Assembly: GCA_004297725.1 (NCBI GenBank)
Contig: SCUS01000092.1
Coordinates: 62,001-126,000, forward strand
DNA: 64,000 nt
DNA from: Myxococcaceae bacterium
GTDB lineage: Bacteria; Myxococcota_A; Polyangia; Polyangiales; Ga0077539
Direction of reading: 5' to 3'
Positions 1 through 10,506 of this stretch are shown piece after piece. A model generated the notes under the pieces. That model had not been told where the DNA came from and searched no databases. It saw only the letters and a list, made by a program, of their open reading frames with translations. The translations under genes were made by a program, and so were the position numbers. Positions within the stretch are counted from its first letter, which is position 1, and each line of letters starts with the position of its first letter.

Positions 1-2
1 TC

Positions 3-1316
3 TACTACTTCAACTGCGACGCCGCGGCGGCGGGCGCGGTCCAGTGCTCGGTGAGCGACAGCGCCCCGGCGGCGCCCGCGGTGGTGAGCTTCGAGCTACG
101 GCTGGCGCACGACCCCACCGTCGCCCGGGCTCAGCCCGGCGAGTACTCGGTCACCTTCGTCAACCAGCGCAGGGCCGAGACCCCCGCCCGCTACGACGTC
201 GCGCTGACCTACGGAGGAGCGCTGCGTCGGCAGCAGTTCGTCGCGCGCCAGCGCAACGCCAGCGGCACCTGGTCGCTCTTCGTGCTGCCGATGCAGTTCA
301 ACCACGACGGCGACGCGGCGGCGACGGACCCCGCCTCGCGGCCCTGGCGCGATGACCGCGCGTCGCGCTGGTACGACATCGCCGCCGGGACGCTCCGCCG
401 ACCGGGTGGCGACAGCGCCTTCGACAACCGCTGCCTCGGCTGCCACGCCCCGGGCTTCACCCTGCGCGGCAGCGCCACGGAGGGCTGGAGCGGGCGCGCC
501 GTGGGCGACCCCAACGGCGAGTTCGACCTCGACGGCGACGGTCGGCGCGAGGAGATCAACGTCGGCTGCGAGAGCTGCCACGGGCCGGGCTCGGAGCACG
601 TGGAGTCCGCCACGCGCGGCTCCCGCATCGTGTCGCCGGGGCTGCTCACGCCCGAGCGCGAGATGACCCTCTGCGGCGCCTGCCACTCTCGCCCGGTGGG
701 CGTCGGCGGCGGCGGCACCGAGGCTCCCCTCAACGCCGCCGGGCGGATGCCCCGGCCGGGGATGCGCCGCGGCGAGTACCTCCGCGCGCACACGACGCGC
801 ATCGACGCGACGGCCGCCGACGGGCTCCACCCCTCCGGCGACTCGCGCGGCAACCATCAGCAGTTCACGGACTTCATCCGCTCGACGATGTACCGCAACA
901 CCACGCAGCTCATGACCTGCTCGTCGTGCCACGACTCGCACGGCAGCGACCGCCTCCCGCACGACCTGCGGCAGAGCGCGAGCGACAACTCGCTCTGCAC
1001 CACCTGCCACTCGACCACCCCCTTCACGACGGTGCGCCCTCACGTCGCGATGACCACGACGCCGATCCACGACTCGGCCCCGGTCGGACAGTTCGTCTGC
1101 ACCACGTGCCACATGGTCGGCACCGCGGTGAGCGGCGCAGGCATCCCCGCGCTGCGCGACACCGACCCGTCGAGCGCCCGGCCGGTGCAGTACCGTCACG
1201 GCGAGAGCGCGGGCCATCGCTTCAACGTGACCCGCCGCGCCGCGGTCACCTCGCAGCCCGTAGCCTTCACCGCAGCGTGCGCCTCGTGCCACCAACTCTT
1301 CCTCCCCAACCCGTAG
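3..1316 (+). CDS. Multihaem cytochrome c, 5'-partial
   Basis: The reading frame is open from base 3, so the true start lies to the left of the window; the GTG at 51 is only an internal candidate. The visible part has seven CXXCH haem c motifs: CLGCH, CESCH, CGACH, CSSCH, CTTCH, CTTCH and CASCH. An NVGCESCHGPGSEH block is typical of the secreted multihaem family related to cytochrome c-554. The protein is presumably periplasmic or outer-membrane and carries electrons; the partner and substrate cannot be read here. It ends with TAG at 1316, and a lipoprotein with NrfJ-like domains follows 71 bp later, which supports a respiratory context. Haem content is a direct reading; the exact subfamily is uncertain because the N-terminus and signal peptide are missing. 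Confidence 0.88.
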   Translation, partial: YYFNCDAAAAGAVQCSVSDSAPAAPAVVSFELRLAHDPTVARAQPGEYSVTFVNQRRAETPARYDVALTYGGALRRQQFVARQRNASGTWSLFVLPMQFNHDGDAAATDPASRPWRDDRASRWYDIAAGTLRRPGGDSAFDNRCLGCHAPGFTLRGSATEGWSGRAVGDPNGEFDLDGDGRREEINVGCESCHGPGSEHVESATRGSRIVSPGLLTPEREMTLCGACHSRPVGVGGGGTEAPLNAAGRMPRPGMRRGEYLRAHTTRIDATAADGLHPSGDSRGNHQQFTDFIRSTMYRNTTQLMTCSSCHDSHGSDRLPHDLRQSASDNSLCTTCHSTTPFTTVRPHVAMTTTPIHDSAPVGQFVCTTCHMVGTAVSGAGIPALRDTDPSSARPVQYRHGESAGHRFNVTRRAAVTSQPVAFTAACASCHQLFLPNP

Positions 1317-1387
1317 AACCCCTATGTCCGCCGATGGGCGCTCGCACCGAGGCGACGCCCGATCGCGCGAAGGAGCTGATCACGCCT

Positions 1388-2278
1388 ATGTCTCCCACCC
1401 GATACGCCCTGTGCATCGCCCTGCTGTCCTTCGGTTGCAGCCAGTCGTCGTCCGAGCCTGCGCCGCGGGTGACGGCCGAGAGCCCCAGCGCCCCCCGAGC
1501 CACCAACCAGGCGCCGCAGCTCCATGACTGGATTCCCAGCGGCGCGCCGGCCGGCAGCACCCCGACCCCCACCGCCCCGGCGAACGCCCCGAGCTCGCAT
1601 GGCGAGATCCGCGGCATCGTGCGCGAGACCATGAACGCCGCCGGGTATACCTACCTGCGTATGGACTCCGGCGGGGTGGACAAGTGGGTCGCCACCACGG
1701 CCATGACCGTGGCCGTCGGCGACCAGGTCATCGTCGCGGGGGGCGACGTCATGCAGGCCTTCCACAGCCGCACGCTCAACCGCACCTTCGACACCATCCT
1801 CTTCGCCGGGTCGGTGCGCCTCGCGGGCGCTCCCGCGCCCTCGGCCCCCGCGCCCTCGGCCCCCGCGCCCTCGGCCCCCGCGCCCTCGGAGACCGCTCCC
1901 GGCGCCCGACGGGGAACGGTTCGGGAGACCATGAACTCGGGTGGGTACACCTACCTCCGCGTCGAGGCCGGAGGGGCCAGCACCTGGGTGGCCGTCCCGG
2001 TGACCACCGTCGCGGTCGGCGACGAGGTCGAGGTGCCGCCGGGCAACGAAATGCCCAACTTCCACAGCCGCACGCTCGACCGCACCTTCCCCCAGCTCAC
2101 CTTCTCGAGCGGGGTGCGCGTCCTGGGCGCTGGCGCCGCCCCCCAGGCTCGCCCGGGCCCCGCGCCCATCGCCCCCGGAACGGCCCTCCCCCCCGGCCAC
2201 CCCCCGCTGCCCAGCGCGGGGCTCCCCCCGGGCCACCCCAGCGTCGGCGCCCGCCCCTCCGACGGCATCTCCCACTGA
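1388..2278 (+). CDS. Lipoprotein with two NrfJ-like domains
   Basis: 296 residues from ATG 1388. AAGGAG at 1370-1375 lies 12 nt upstream, and the predicted N-terminus is a lipoprotein signal peptide ending LLSFGC. The frame is open far upstream, but that stretch overlaps the cytochrome gene and has no signal peptide. Two homologous domains of about 70 residues follow, each with V-R-E-T-M-N, G-Y-T-Y-L-R, W-V-A, V-A-V-G-D and F-H-S-R-T-L-x-R-T-F. This is the pattern of the small NrfJ-type proteins often found beside multihaem nitrite-reductase cytochromes. They are joined by an AP(S/A)-rich linker encoded by a 15-bp tandem repeat, and the C-terminus is Pro/Gly-rich. Role is inferred only: a periplasmic accessory to the upstream cytochrome. 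No enzymatic motif is visible. Confidence 0.75.
   Translation: MSPTRYALCIALLSFGCSQSSSEPAPRVTAESPSAPRATNQAPQLHDWIPSGAPAGSTPTPTAPANAPSSHGEIRGIVRETMNAAGYTYLRMDSGGVDKWVATTAMTVAVGDQVIVAGGDVMQAFHSRTLNRTFDTILFAGSVRLAGAPAPSAPAPSAPAPSAPAPSETAPGARRGTVRETMNSGGYTYLRVEAGGASTWVAVPVTTVAVGDEVEVPPGNEMPNFHSRTLDRTFPQLTFSSGVRVLGAGAAPQARPGPAPIAPGTALPPGHPPLPSAGLPPGHPSVGARPSDGISH
1832..1889 (+). repeat. 15-bp tandem repeat inside the NrfJ-like gene
   Basis: Nearly four exact copies of cccgcgccctcggcc run head to tail in frame. They encode the repeating Ala-Pro-Ser linker between the two domains. Identical units at DNA level suggest recent slippage expansion, so linker length is likely to vary between strains. Confidence 0.9.
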
Positions 2279-2294
2279 TCCCACCGCCGGCCGC

Positions 2295-2314
2295 GGCTTG
2301 ACCCTCGTCAAGCC
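2295..2314. promoter_or_regulatory. Perfect inverted repeat before tryptophanase
   Basis: GGCTTGAC-cctc-GTCAAGCC is a perfect 8-bp stem with a 4-nt loop. It lies 17 bp after the stop of the NrfJ-like gene and 39 bp before the tryptophanase ATG. It could end the upstream transcript, although no T-tract follows, or it could act as an operator or leader element for the enzyme. The half-site contains TTGAC, the usual -35 core. Confidence 0.45.
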
Positions 2315-2353
2315 CGGCGACGGCCCAACCCTGTACCCGCATCGGGCACCACC

Positions 2354-3724
2354 ATGACCATCATCGAGCCCTTCCGGATCAAGAGCGTCGAGCCCATCCG
2401 CATGACCACCGCGGAGGAGCGCGTCGGGCTCCTCGAGCGGGCGAAGCTCAACCCCTTCCTCCTCCACGCGGACGACGTCCTCCTCGATTTCCTCACGGAC
2501 TCGGGCACCGGAGCGATGTCCGCCAAACAGTGGGGCGCCATCATGGAGGGCGACGAGAGCTACGCCGGGAGCCGCTCGTTCTACCGGCTCGAGCGCACCG
2601 TGCGGGAGCTCACCGGCTATCAGCACCTGATCCCGACGCACCAGGGCAGGGCCGCCGAGCGCATCCTGTTCTCCGTCGCGTGCAAGGCCGGGGACATCGT
2701 CCCCAACAACACGCACTTCGACACCACGCGCGCCAACCTCGAGCACCAGGGGGTGCAGCCCGTCGACCTGGTGATCCCCGAGGGGCTGATCCCTCACGTC
2801 GAGCACCCCTTCAAGGGCGACATCGACCTCGCTCGCGTCGAGGCGCTGCTCGCCCGGGACGCTGCCCGGGTGCCCTTCGGGATGATCACCGTGACCAACA
2901 ACTCCGGCGGCGGTCAGCCGGTCAGCCTGGCGAACATCCGGGCCTACTCCGCCCTCCTGAAGCGCTACGGCAAGCCCCTCATCATCGACGCGTGCCGCTT
3001 CGCGGAGAACGCGATGTTCATCAAGCTGCGCGAGCCGGGCGAAGGGGAGCGCACGGTGCGCTCCATCGCCCAGGAGATCTTCTCGCTCGCCGACGGCTGC
3101 ACCATGAGCGCCAAGAAGGACGGCCTGGTGAACATCGGCGGCTTCCTCGCGCTCAACGACGACCGCTGGGTCGAGCAGGCGAAGAACCTGCTCATCCTCA
3201 CCGAGGGCTTTCCCACCTACGGCGGCCTCGCGGGGCGCGACCTGGAGGCCATGGCCGTGGGCCTGGAGGAGGTGCTCGAAGAGGCCTACCTCCGCTATCG
3301 CCTGCGAACCGCGGAGTACATGGGAGACAAGCTGCTGCGGGCGGGCGTCCCCCACGTGCGGCCCACCGGCGGGCACGCGGTGTACCTCGACGCCAGGGCC
3401 CTGCTGCCGCACCTCAAGAGCGAGGACTACCCGGCCTGGTCGCTCGCCTGCGCGCTCTACCAGGAGGCCGGCATCCGCGGCGTGGAGATCGGGTCCGTGA
3501 TGTTCGGCAAGCGCGCCGACGACGGCACCGAGAGCTACCACCCGATGGAGCTGCTGCGGCTCGCCTTTCCCCGGCGGGTCTACACCCAGAGCCACTTCGA
3601 CTTCGCCTCCGAGGCGATCCTCGCCGTGGCCGCGAGGGCGAGCTCGATCCGCGGCGTGCGCATCGTCAAGCAGAGCCGCTGGCTGCGGCACTTCACCGCG
3701 GAGTTCGCGTGGGCGCCGCGGTAG
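2354..3724 (+). CDS. tnaA: Tryptophanase (L-tryptophan indole-lyase)
   Basis: 456-residue PLP enzyme of the tryptophanase/tyrosine phenol-lyase family, aligned end to end (EPFRIK near the N-terminus to LRHFTAEF near the C-terminus). The PLP lysine is Lys255 in MSAKKD. General similarity is close to tyrosine phenol-lyase (KQWGAIM-GDE-YAGS, DGCTMS-KKD-LVNIGGF), but the positions separating the two enzymes are of tryptophanase type. Val377 and Ile379 (RGVEIGS) replace the phenol-lyase Met/Arg pair, and His446 replaces its Phe. The expected reaction is tryptophan to indole, pyruvate and ammonia in the cytoplasm. No tnaC leader and no tryptophan permease are visible nearby. There is no strong ribosome-binding site; the start is set by the family N-terminus. 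Confidence 0.85.
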   Translation: MTIIEPFRIKSVEPIRMTTAEERVGLLERAKLNPFLLHADDVLLDFLTDSGTGAMSAKQWGAIMEGDESYAGSRSFYRLERTVRELTGYQHLIPTHQGRAAERILFSVACKAGDIVPNNTHFDTTRANLEHQGVQPVDLVIPEGLIPHVEHPFKGDIDLARVEALLARDAARVPFGMITVTNNSGGGQPVSLANIRAYSALLKRYGKPLIIDACRFAENAMFIKLREPGEGERTVRSIAQEIFSLADGCTMSAKKDGLVNIGGFLALNDDRWVEQAKNLLILTEGFPTYGGLAGRDLEAMAVGLEEVLEEAYLRYRLRTAEYMGDKLLRAGVPHVRPTGGHAVYLDARALLPHLKSEDYPAWSLACALYQEAGIRGVEIGSVMFGKRADDGTESYHPMELLRLAFPRRVYTQSHFDFASEAILAVAARASSIRGVRIVKQSRWLRHFTAEFAWAPR

Positions 3725-3958
3725 CGCGGAGATCGAACGCCTGAGCGCCTGCGCATGAGGTGCGTCGGTGCGTGCCCCGCGCACTCCGTGCCCTCGTCAC
3801 TTCGTCGCGCCGCGCGCGTTCCTGCTGCCTTTCAGTGAGGCACGCTGACTGCAGCCTTGCTCCCTGCCTCGAGGCCTCCAGTGGGGAAGGAGCGCGACCG
3901 TCGTGCCGCGCGACAGGCCCTCCTGCGCGCTCGAAGGCGCTAGCAAGGAGACAATGCC

Positions 3959-5749
3959 ATGAAGCAGGAACATTCCATGATTCGCGGCGGGGGTCGCTGG
4001 GGGGCGCTGCTGGCCTTCGCGCTGGGAGCGTGCGCCGTGGACAACCCCTCCGAGCCGCAGAGCGGGCAGACGCTCATCTCCGAGAGCGACGATCGCAAGG
4101 AGGTGTTCGAACACGAGAACGCATGGATGCGCAGCTACGCCGAGCAGGCCACGGTGTCGCTGGTGGACGAGTCGTTCTTCGTCACCGTCAACGGGGTGAC
4201 GACCATGCTCGACGGCCCCACGCTGGGTGAGTCGCTCAACCTCTGTCCCGGCGAGCGCTTCGCAGAGCAGCGCCGCCACGCGTTCTGCTCGGGCACGCTC
4301 ATCGACGATGACCTGGTGCTCACCGCAGGCCACTGCATCAACGAAGACCACACCTGCGCCAACACCCGCTTCGTCTTCAATGACCACTACATCGCGCCCG
4401 GCGTGCGCCACCCGTTCTCTCCCTCCAACGTCTTCCAATGCGAGGAGGTCGTCGTCCGTCAGCAGGGCGACGTGAACCTCGGCCAGCCCGACTTCGCCAT
4501 CGTCCGGCTGCGCTACAGCGCGGCGCCGATCTTCCAGCCCGCCCCGGTGCGCCGCGTCGCGGACCTGCTCGACAGCGGGCAGCACGTGAAGATCGTCGGC
4601 TTCCCCTACGGCATCCCCGCGAAGATCGACATGGAGGGCAACGTCACCAGCCGCTCGGTCCTCTCGAACTACTTCGTCTCGTCGCTCGACTCCTTCGGCG
4701 GCAACTCGGGCTCCGGGGTCTACGAGAGCGACGGCTACACGCTCGCAGGCATCCTCATCGGCGGCGTGCTGCTGCCCGGGCTCACCGAGGAGACCATCGA
4801 CTACTACCCCGTCGCGCTGCCCGACGGCGGGACCTGCAACCGCGCCACGGTGTGCTCGACCCCGCGATGCGGCACCGCGGTGTCCCTCTACACGCGCCCG
4901 GTGCTCGACGCGCTCTGCACCGATCCATCGCGCAGCCCGCGGCTCTGCGGCACCGGCGCGCCGGTCAACGACAGCTGCATGACGGCGAGGTCGATCTGGC
5001 CGTTGATGGGCCGACAGCAGACCCTCTCCGGCTTCGTCACCGGAGGCAACCACTCCGTCACCCCGCCCTGCGGAACCAGGCGGACGACCTCGCCCGACGT
5101 GTTCTACAGCCTGCACCTCGACGTGCCGATGCTCTTCTACGCCGACGCGTTCACCTCGGACTTCCCGGCCTACCTCTTCCTGATGCGCGACTCGTGCAGC
5201 AGCCCCGCGAACATCATCGCCTGCAACGGCGGGGCGTGCGGCCAGGGGCAGGGCCAGATCGCGCTGCGCCTCGACGCCGGGATCTACTTCCTCGGCGTGG
5301 GCGGTAGCGGCGGCACCGGGCGCTACAACCTCCACGCGCAGTTTCTCCCCACCTCGACCGCGGCCGCGTCGATGCGCGCCACCGGGTCGCGCACCGTCAT
5401 GGGCACCACGGCGGGGGCGTCGAACGGCACCTCGGGCACCTGCGGCGGCGCCGACGCCGGGGACGCGACGTTCTACTTCACCACCTGCCCCGACTACCGC
5501 GGCGGCGTGATGGTGGCCTCGACCTGCAACTCCCCGACGGTGACCCGCGCCACCTGGAACACCGTGCTCCACGCCCGCCAGGGCAACTCGCTGACGTCGT
5601 TCTGCAACGACAACGGCTGCGGGCTCCAGTCGCTCCTCCGCGCAGACCGCTTGAGCGCGGGCTCGGGCCTGCGCGCGCTCTACGTCGACGGCGCCAGCAG
5701 CGGCGAGTCGGGCCCCTTCTCGGTCGCCGTCTCGTTCTCCACTCCGTAG
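3959..5749 (+). CDS. Secreted trypsin-like serine protease
   Basis: 596 residues. AAGGAG at 3945-3950 is 8 nt before ATG 3959 and fixes the start. A lipoprotein-like signal (ALGACA) is followed by an S1-type protease domain at about residues 60-320. The triad is His125 (TAGHC), Asp178 (QPDFAIVRL) and Ser250 (GGNSGSGV). The serine loop is GNSGS rather than GDSGG, as in bacterial S1B/V8-like relatives. The C-terminal 270 residues contain two beta-rich, Gly/Cys-containing modules resembling pre-peptidase C-terminal (PPC) domains. It probably acts at the cell surface or outside the cell, in line with predatory or proteolytic myxobacteria. It stands alone, with 234 bp upstream and a convergent neighbour downstream. 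Confidence 0.85.
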   Translation: MKQEHSMIRGGGRWGALLAFALGACAVDNPSEPQSGQTLISESDDRKEVFEHENAWMRSYAEQATVSLVDESFFVTVNGVTTMLDGPTLGESLNLCPGERFAEQRRHAFCSGTLIDDDLVLTAGHCINEDHTCANTRFVFNDHYIAPGVRHPFSPSNVFQCEEVVVRQQGDVNLGQPDFAIVRLRYSAAPIFQPAPVRRVADLLDSGQHVKIVGFPYGIPAKIDMEGNVTSRSVLSNYFVSSLDSFGGNSGSGVYESDGYTLAGILIGGVLLPGLTEETIDYYPVALPDGGTCNRATVCSTPRCGTAVSLYTRPVLDALCTDPSRSPRLCGTGAPVNDSCMTARSIWPLMGRQQTLSGFVTGGNHSVTPPCGTRRTTSPDVFYSLHLDVPMLFYADAFTSDFPAYLFLMRDSCSSPANIIACNGGACGQGQGQIALRLDAGIYFLGVGGSGGTGRYNLHAQFLPTSTAAASMRATGSRTVMGTTAGASNGTSGTCGGADAGDATFYFTTCPDYRGGVMVASTCNSPTVTRATWNTVLHARQGNSLTSFCNDNGCGLQSLLRADRLSAGSGLRALYVDGASSGESGPFSVAVSFSTP

Positions 5750-5769
5750 TCTCTACCCCCCCCTGACCA

Positions 5770-6447
5770 TCACCCCCGCGAGGGCTTCGTCGCGAGGTAC
5801 ACCACGAAGCGGCGGTTGCCCTTCGCGGGGCGCTCGTAGGTCACCGCGAAGCCCGCGGCGGCGAGGCGCTTCGCGTAGCTCTCGTGGTAGGCCTCGGCCC
5901 AGATGGCGAACACCCCGCCCGGGCGCAGCGACGTGAAGGCCTGCTCGCAGGCGCGCGTCCCGTAGAGGGGATCGGCCGCGCGGGTGTCGTTGTCGGGCCC
6001 GACGTAGAGGTCGATGACGATGGCGTCGAGGCGGTGGGCCGAGCCCGCGGCGGCGCGCAGGGCGTCGGAGAAGTCGGTGATGGCGACGGTGACCCGGGGG
6101 TCGTCCACGGCCCTCGCGGTGAGGTCGGCGATGGGGCCGCGGCACCAGCCCACGATCACCGGGTTGAGCTCGGCGACGGTGACGCGCGCGGAGGCAGGGA
6201 GCGCGTCGAGCACCGCGCGCAGGGTGAAGGCCATGCCGAGGCCGCCGACCAGCACCCGAGGTCCGTCGAGGGCCGCGAGGCCGCGGCAGGCGAGCGCCCC
6301 GAGGGCGGCCTCGGAGCGGTGGGTCATGCTGTTCATCAGCACGCGGCCGTCGATGGTGATGAGGTAGTCGCGCTCGCCGCGGCGCTGGAGGACGAGCTTG
6401 CCGTCAGGGGTGACGGCGGTGTCGACGATGGTCCACGGGAGGCTCAT
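5770..6447 (-). CDS. Spermidine synthase-like methyltransferase-fold protein
   Basis: 225 residues with the SpeE-type Rossmann core: a GG-L-G-M-A motif I (VGGLGMAFTLRAV), VAELNPVIV after strand 2, and DAIVIDLYVGPD where the catalytic Asp of aminopropyltransferases lies. It is shorter than a full spermidine synthase and has only a brief N-terminal beta region, so it may belong to the SpeE-like family of unknown substrate instead of making polyamines. It is the third gene of a tightly packed minus-strand unit: uvrB, 13 bp, caspase-like gene, 12 bp, this gene. ATG start. Confidence 0.7.
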   Translation of the reverse strand: MSLPWTIVDTAVTPDGKLVLQRRGERDYLITIDGRVLMNSMTHRSEAALGALACRGLAALDGPRVLVGGLGMAFTLRAVLDALPASARVTVAELNPVIVGWCRGPIADLTARAVDDPRVTVAITDFSDALRAAAGSAHRLDAIVIDLYVGPDNDTRAADPLYGTRACEQAFTSLRPGGVFAIWAEAYHESYAKRLAAAGFAVTYERPAKGNRRFVVYLATKPSRG

Positions 6448-6459
6448 GGGCGGAGACTC

Positions 6460-8094
6460 TCACGGCTCCGGGGAGGTGAGCGCCACCTCCGGCACGGGCG
6501 AGAGCGCCCCGTCGGGGCGGCGCGGGTACATCCACAGCGCCTGCGTCCAGGGGACGCTCCCTCGCGACGACTCCAGCCGCTGGTACGGGTCGTTGCTGCC
6601 GGGCGGGTTCATCCTCGCGTGGTCGGCGACGAAGCCCGCGTAGAGGTAGTCGGTGAGCTCGCCCGCCTGGAGCACGCCGTCCCTCGGCCTCGCGTCCGCC
6701 TCGCCCAGCACCGCCCGGCGCAGATACCAGGACAGGTAACCGCCCGCGCGCCGTGGCTCCGCCGTGTCGGAGAGCACGTCCGCGTCCGAGGAGAAGAGCC
6801 CGATGCGCCCCGGGCCGGTGACCCAGTCGTCCGCGAAGCCCCCCGCGTGGCAGGAGTCCAGCGCCAGGATCACCGTCCCCGCCCGCACCCCGGAGAGCGC
6901 CGCGGCGACCTCCGTGTCCGTGAGCGGCCCGTCCGCCAGCTCGATGGTCTCGTCGATGCCGTCGAGCTCGGTGCGGTCGCCCGCCGCCGCGGGTCGCACG
7001 TTGCCGTGGCCCGAGAAGAACACCACCACCACGTCCTCGGGCCTCGCCCTCGCCGCGAGGCCCGCGAGGCCCGCCGCGAAGGCCGCCCTCGTCGCCGCGC
7101 CGTCGACCAGCACCGTCTGGTCGCCCGCCCCCTGCAGGTGCGCCGCCCTCATCGCCTCGCCGAGATACCTCGCGTCGTCGGCGCAGCCGTACAGCGTCGA
7201 GTGCCCGGTGTAGGCCGTGATGCCCGCGTAGAGCCCCAGCACCCTGCCCCGACCGTCGGCGCCTGCGTAGCCCACGCTCGGAGCCTCCTCCCCCGCGCGC
7301 AGCATCACCGGAGGGCGCTCGCTCGACGCCACGCGGAAGGCCCCCGCGCCGCGCGCCCCGTAGGAGGTCACCACCAGGTGGTAGGTCCCGCTCTCGGGGA
7401 TCATCACCTCCAGCGTGCTGTCGAGCGGCCGCTCGGTGCGGTCGGGGCCGAGGTCGTTGGCGTCGTCGTTCACCCAGCTCTGGCCGCGAGGGCCGAGCAC
7501 CGTGGCCACCGTGTCGAAGGCCGCGGAGGTCACCCGCAGCCGCACCCTCGCCCCTGCCCTCGCCTCGAAGTGAAACCACCGCCCCGGCATCGCCTCCCCC
7601 GGCGCCGCGTCGAGCGCGGACTCCGCCGTCGCTCCGAGCGCCAGCGGCGCCCCCTCGCTGGCCGTGAGCCGCTCGGCGCGCAGCGTGAAGGCCCCCGGCT
7701 GCGCCCTGCCCGCGGTCGTCGCTCGAACCGAGTAGCGCCCCGCCGCGGGCGCGACGAACATCACCGCCGAGTCGTTGCGGCCAGGGAAGGCGTCGTCGTT
7801 GTCGATGTGCAGCCCGGCCGGACCATCGACCACGAGGCGCGCGTCGAGCGCCGTCGAGCGCATGGTGAAGCGCACCCGCTCCCCCTCGGAGAGCGCGATG
7901 GCGTAGCGGCGCGCGAGGCGCCCGTCCCCGGCCGAGGCGTCGGAGGCCGTGAGCTCCGCGCGGGTGTCGCCCCAGGAGAGATCCACCGCGGGCGCCTCGG
8001 TGCTCGCGGCGGGCGAGCGCAGCGCGGGGCGCGTGGCGGCGCAGCCGAGGAGCAGCGAGAGCGAGAGCGCGGAGGCGGCGCGGGCGTGGGTCAC
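6460..8094 (-). CDS. Caspase-like (peptidase C14) lipoprotein with PPC domains
   Basis: 544 residues from GTG at 8094. A lipoprotein signal (SLLLGC) is followed by two beta-rich modules of PPC type (about residues 55-145 and 155-260), then a caspase-fold p20-like domain (about 280-500). The catalytic dyad is visible: His363 in VVVFFSGHGN and Cys415 in ALDSCHAGGF, with the preceding YGCADDARYL helix typical of bacterial C14 enzymes. It is expected to be anchored in the envelope and to cleave after basic or acidic residues; specificity is not readable. It lies 13 bp after the stop of uvrB and 12 bp before the SpeE-like gene, so it is probably co-transcribed with a DNA-repair gene. That is an unusual setting for an orthocaspase. 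Confidence 0.85.
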   Translation of the reverse strand: MTHARAASALSLSLLLGCAATRPALRSPAASTEAPAVDLSWGDTRAELTASDASAGDGRLARRYAIALSEGERVRFTMRSTALDARLVVDGPAGLHIDNDDAFPGRNDSAVMFVAPAAGRYSVRATTAGRAQPGAFTLRAERLTASEGAPLALGATAESALDAAPGEAMPGRWFHFEARAGARVRLRVTSAAFDTVATVLGPRGQSWVNDDANDLGPDRTERPLDSTLEVMIPESGTYHLVVTSYGARGAGAFRVASSERPPVMLRAGEEAPSVGYAGADGRGRVLGLYAGITAYTGHSTLYGCADDARYLGEAMRAAHLQGAGDQTVLVDGAATRAAFAAGLAGLAARARPEDVVVVFFSGHGNVRPAAAGDRTELDGIDETIELADGPLTDTEVAAALSGVRAGTVILALDSCHAGGFADDWVTGPGRIGLFSSDADVLSDTAEPRRAGGYLSWYLRRAVLGEADARPRDGVLQAGELTDYLYAGFVADHARMNPPGSNDPYQRLESSRGSVPWTQALWMYPRRPDGALSPVPEVALTSPEP

Positions 8095-8107
8095 GGCGGG
8101 TCGAGCC

Positions 8108-10228
<2,121 letters not shown>

Positions 10229-10506
10229 TCGATGAGGGAGTGTGCCGATCGCAGCGAGGCGTCAAGCCGATCGGGTGACAGGTGGATGTCAGGTTTCGAC
10301 CGCGTCGGCGACGGGTGGTCCGGCGGTGTCCCACCTCTCCATCGGTTGGTGCCCCTCCTCTCACTGAAATTCCAGGTCGACTGATGCTGCGCGCGGGCTG
10401 ACCGATGAAGCTGGAAAGAAGGGCGCAGCGAGGCTGCGAGTCAGCCGGAAATGGCGCGCCCCTCCAGCCCTACGCCCGTCCGCCCCACCGCTGTGGAGGA
10501 TCCGCC

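Noticed and set aside
1322-3784. 820-codon minus-strand frame over the NrfJ-like and tryptophanase genes
   Set aside because: Lies opposite a well-conserved enzyme and has no recognisable domain.
10229-10506. SOS box before uvrB
   Set aside because: Neither CTGT-N8-ACAG nor GAAC-N4-GTTC is present. A LexA site of another type cannot be excluded but was not seen.
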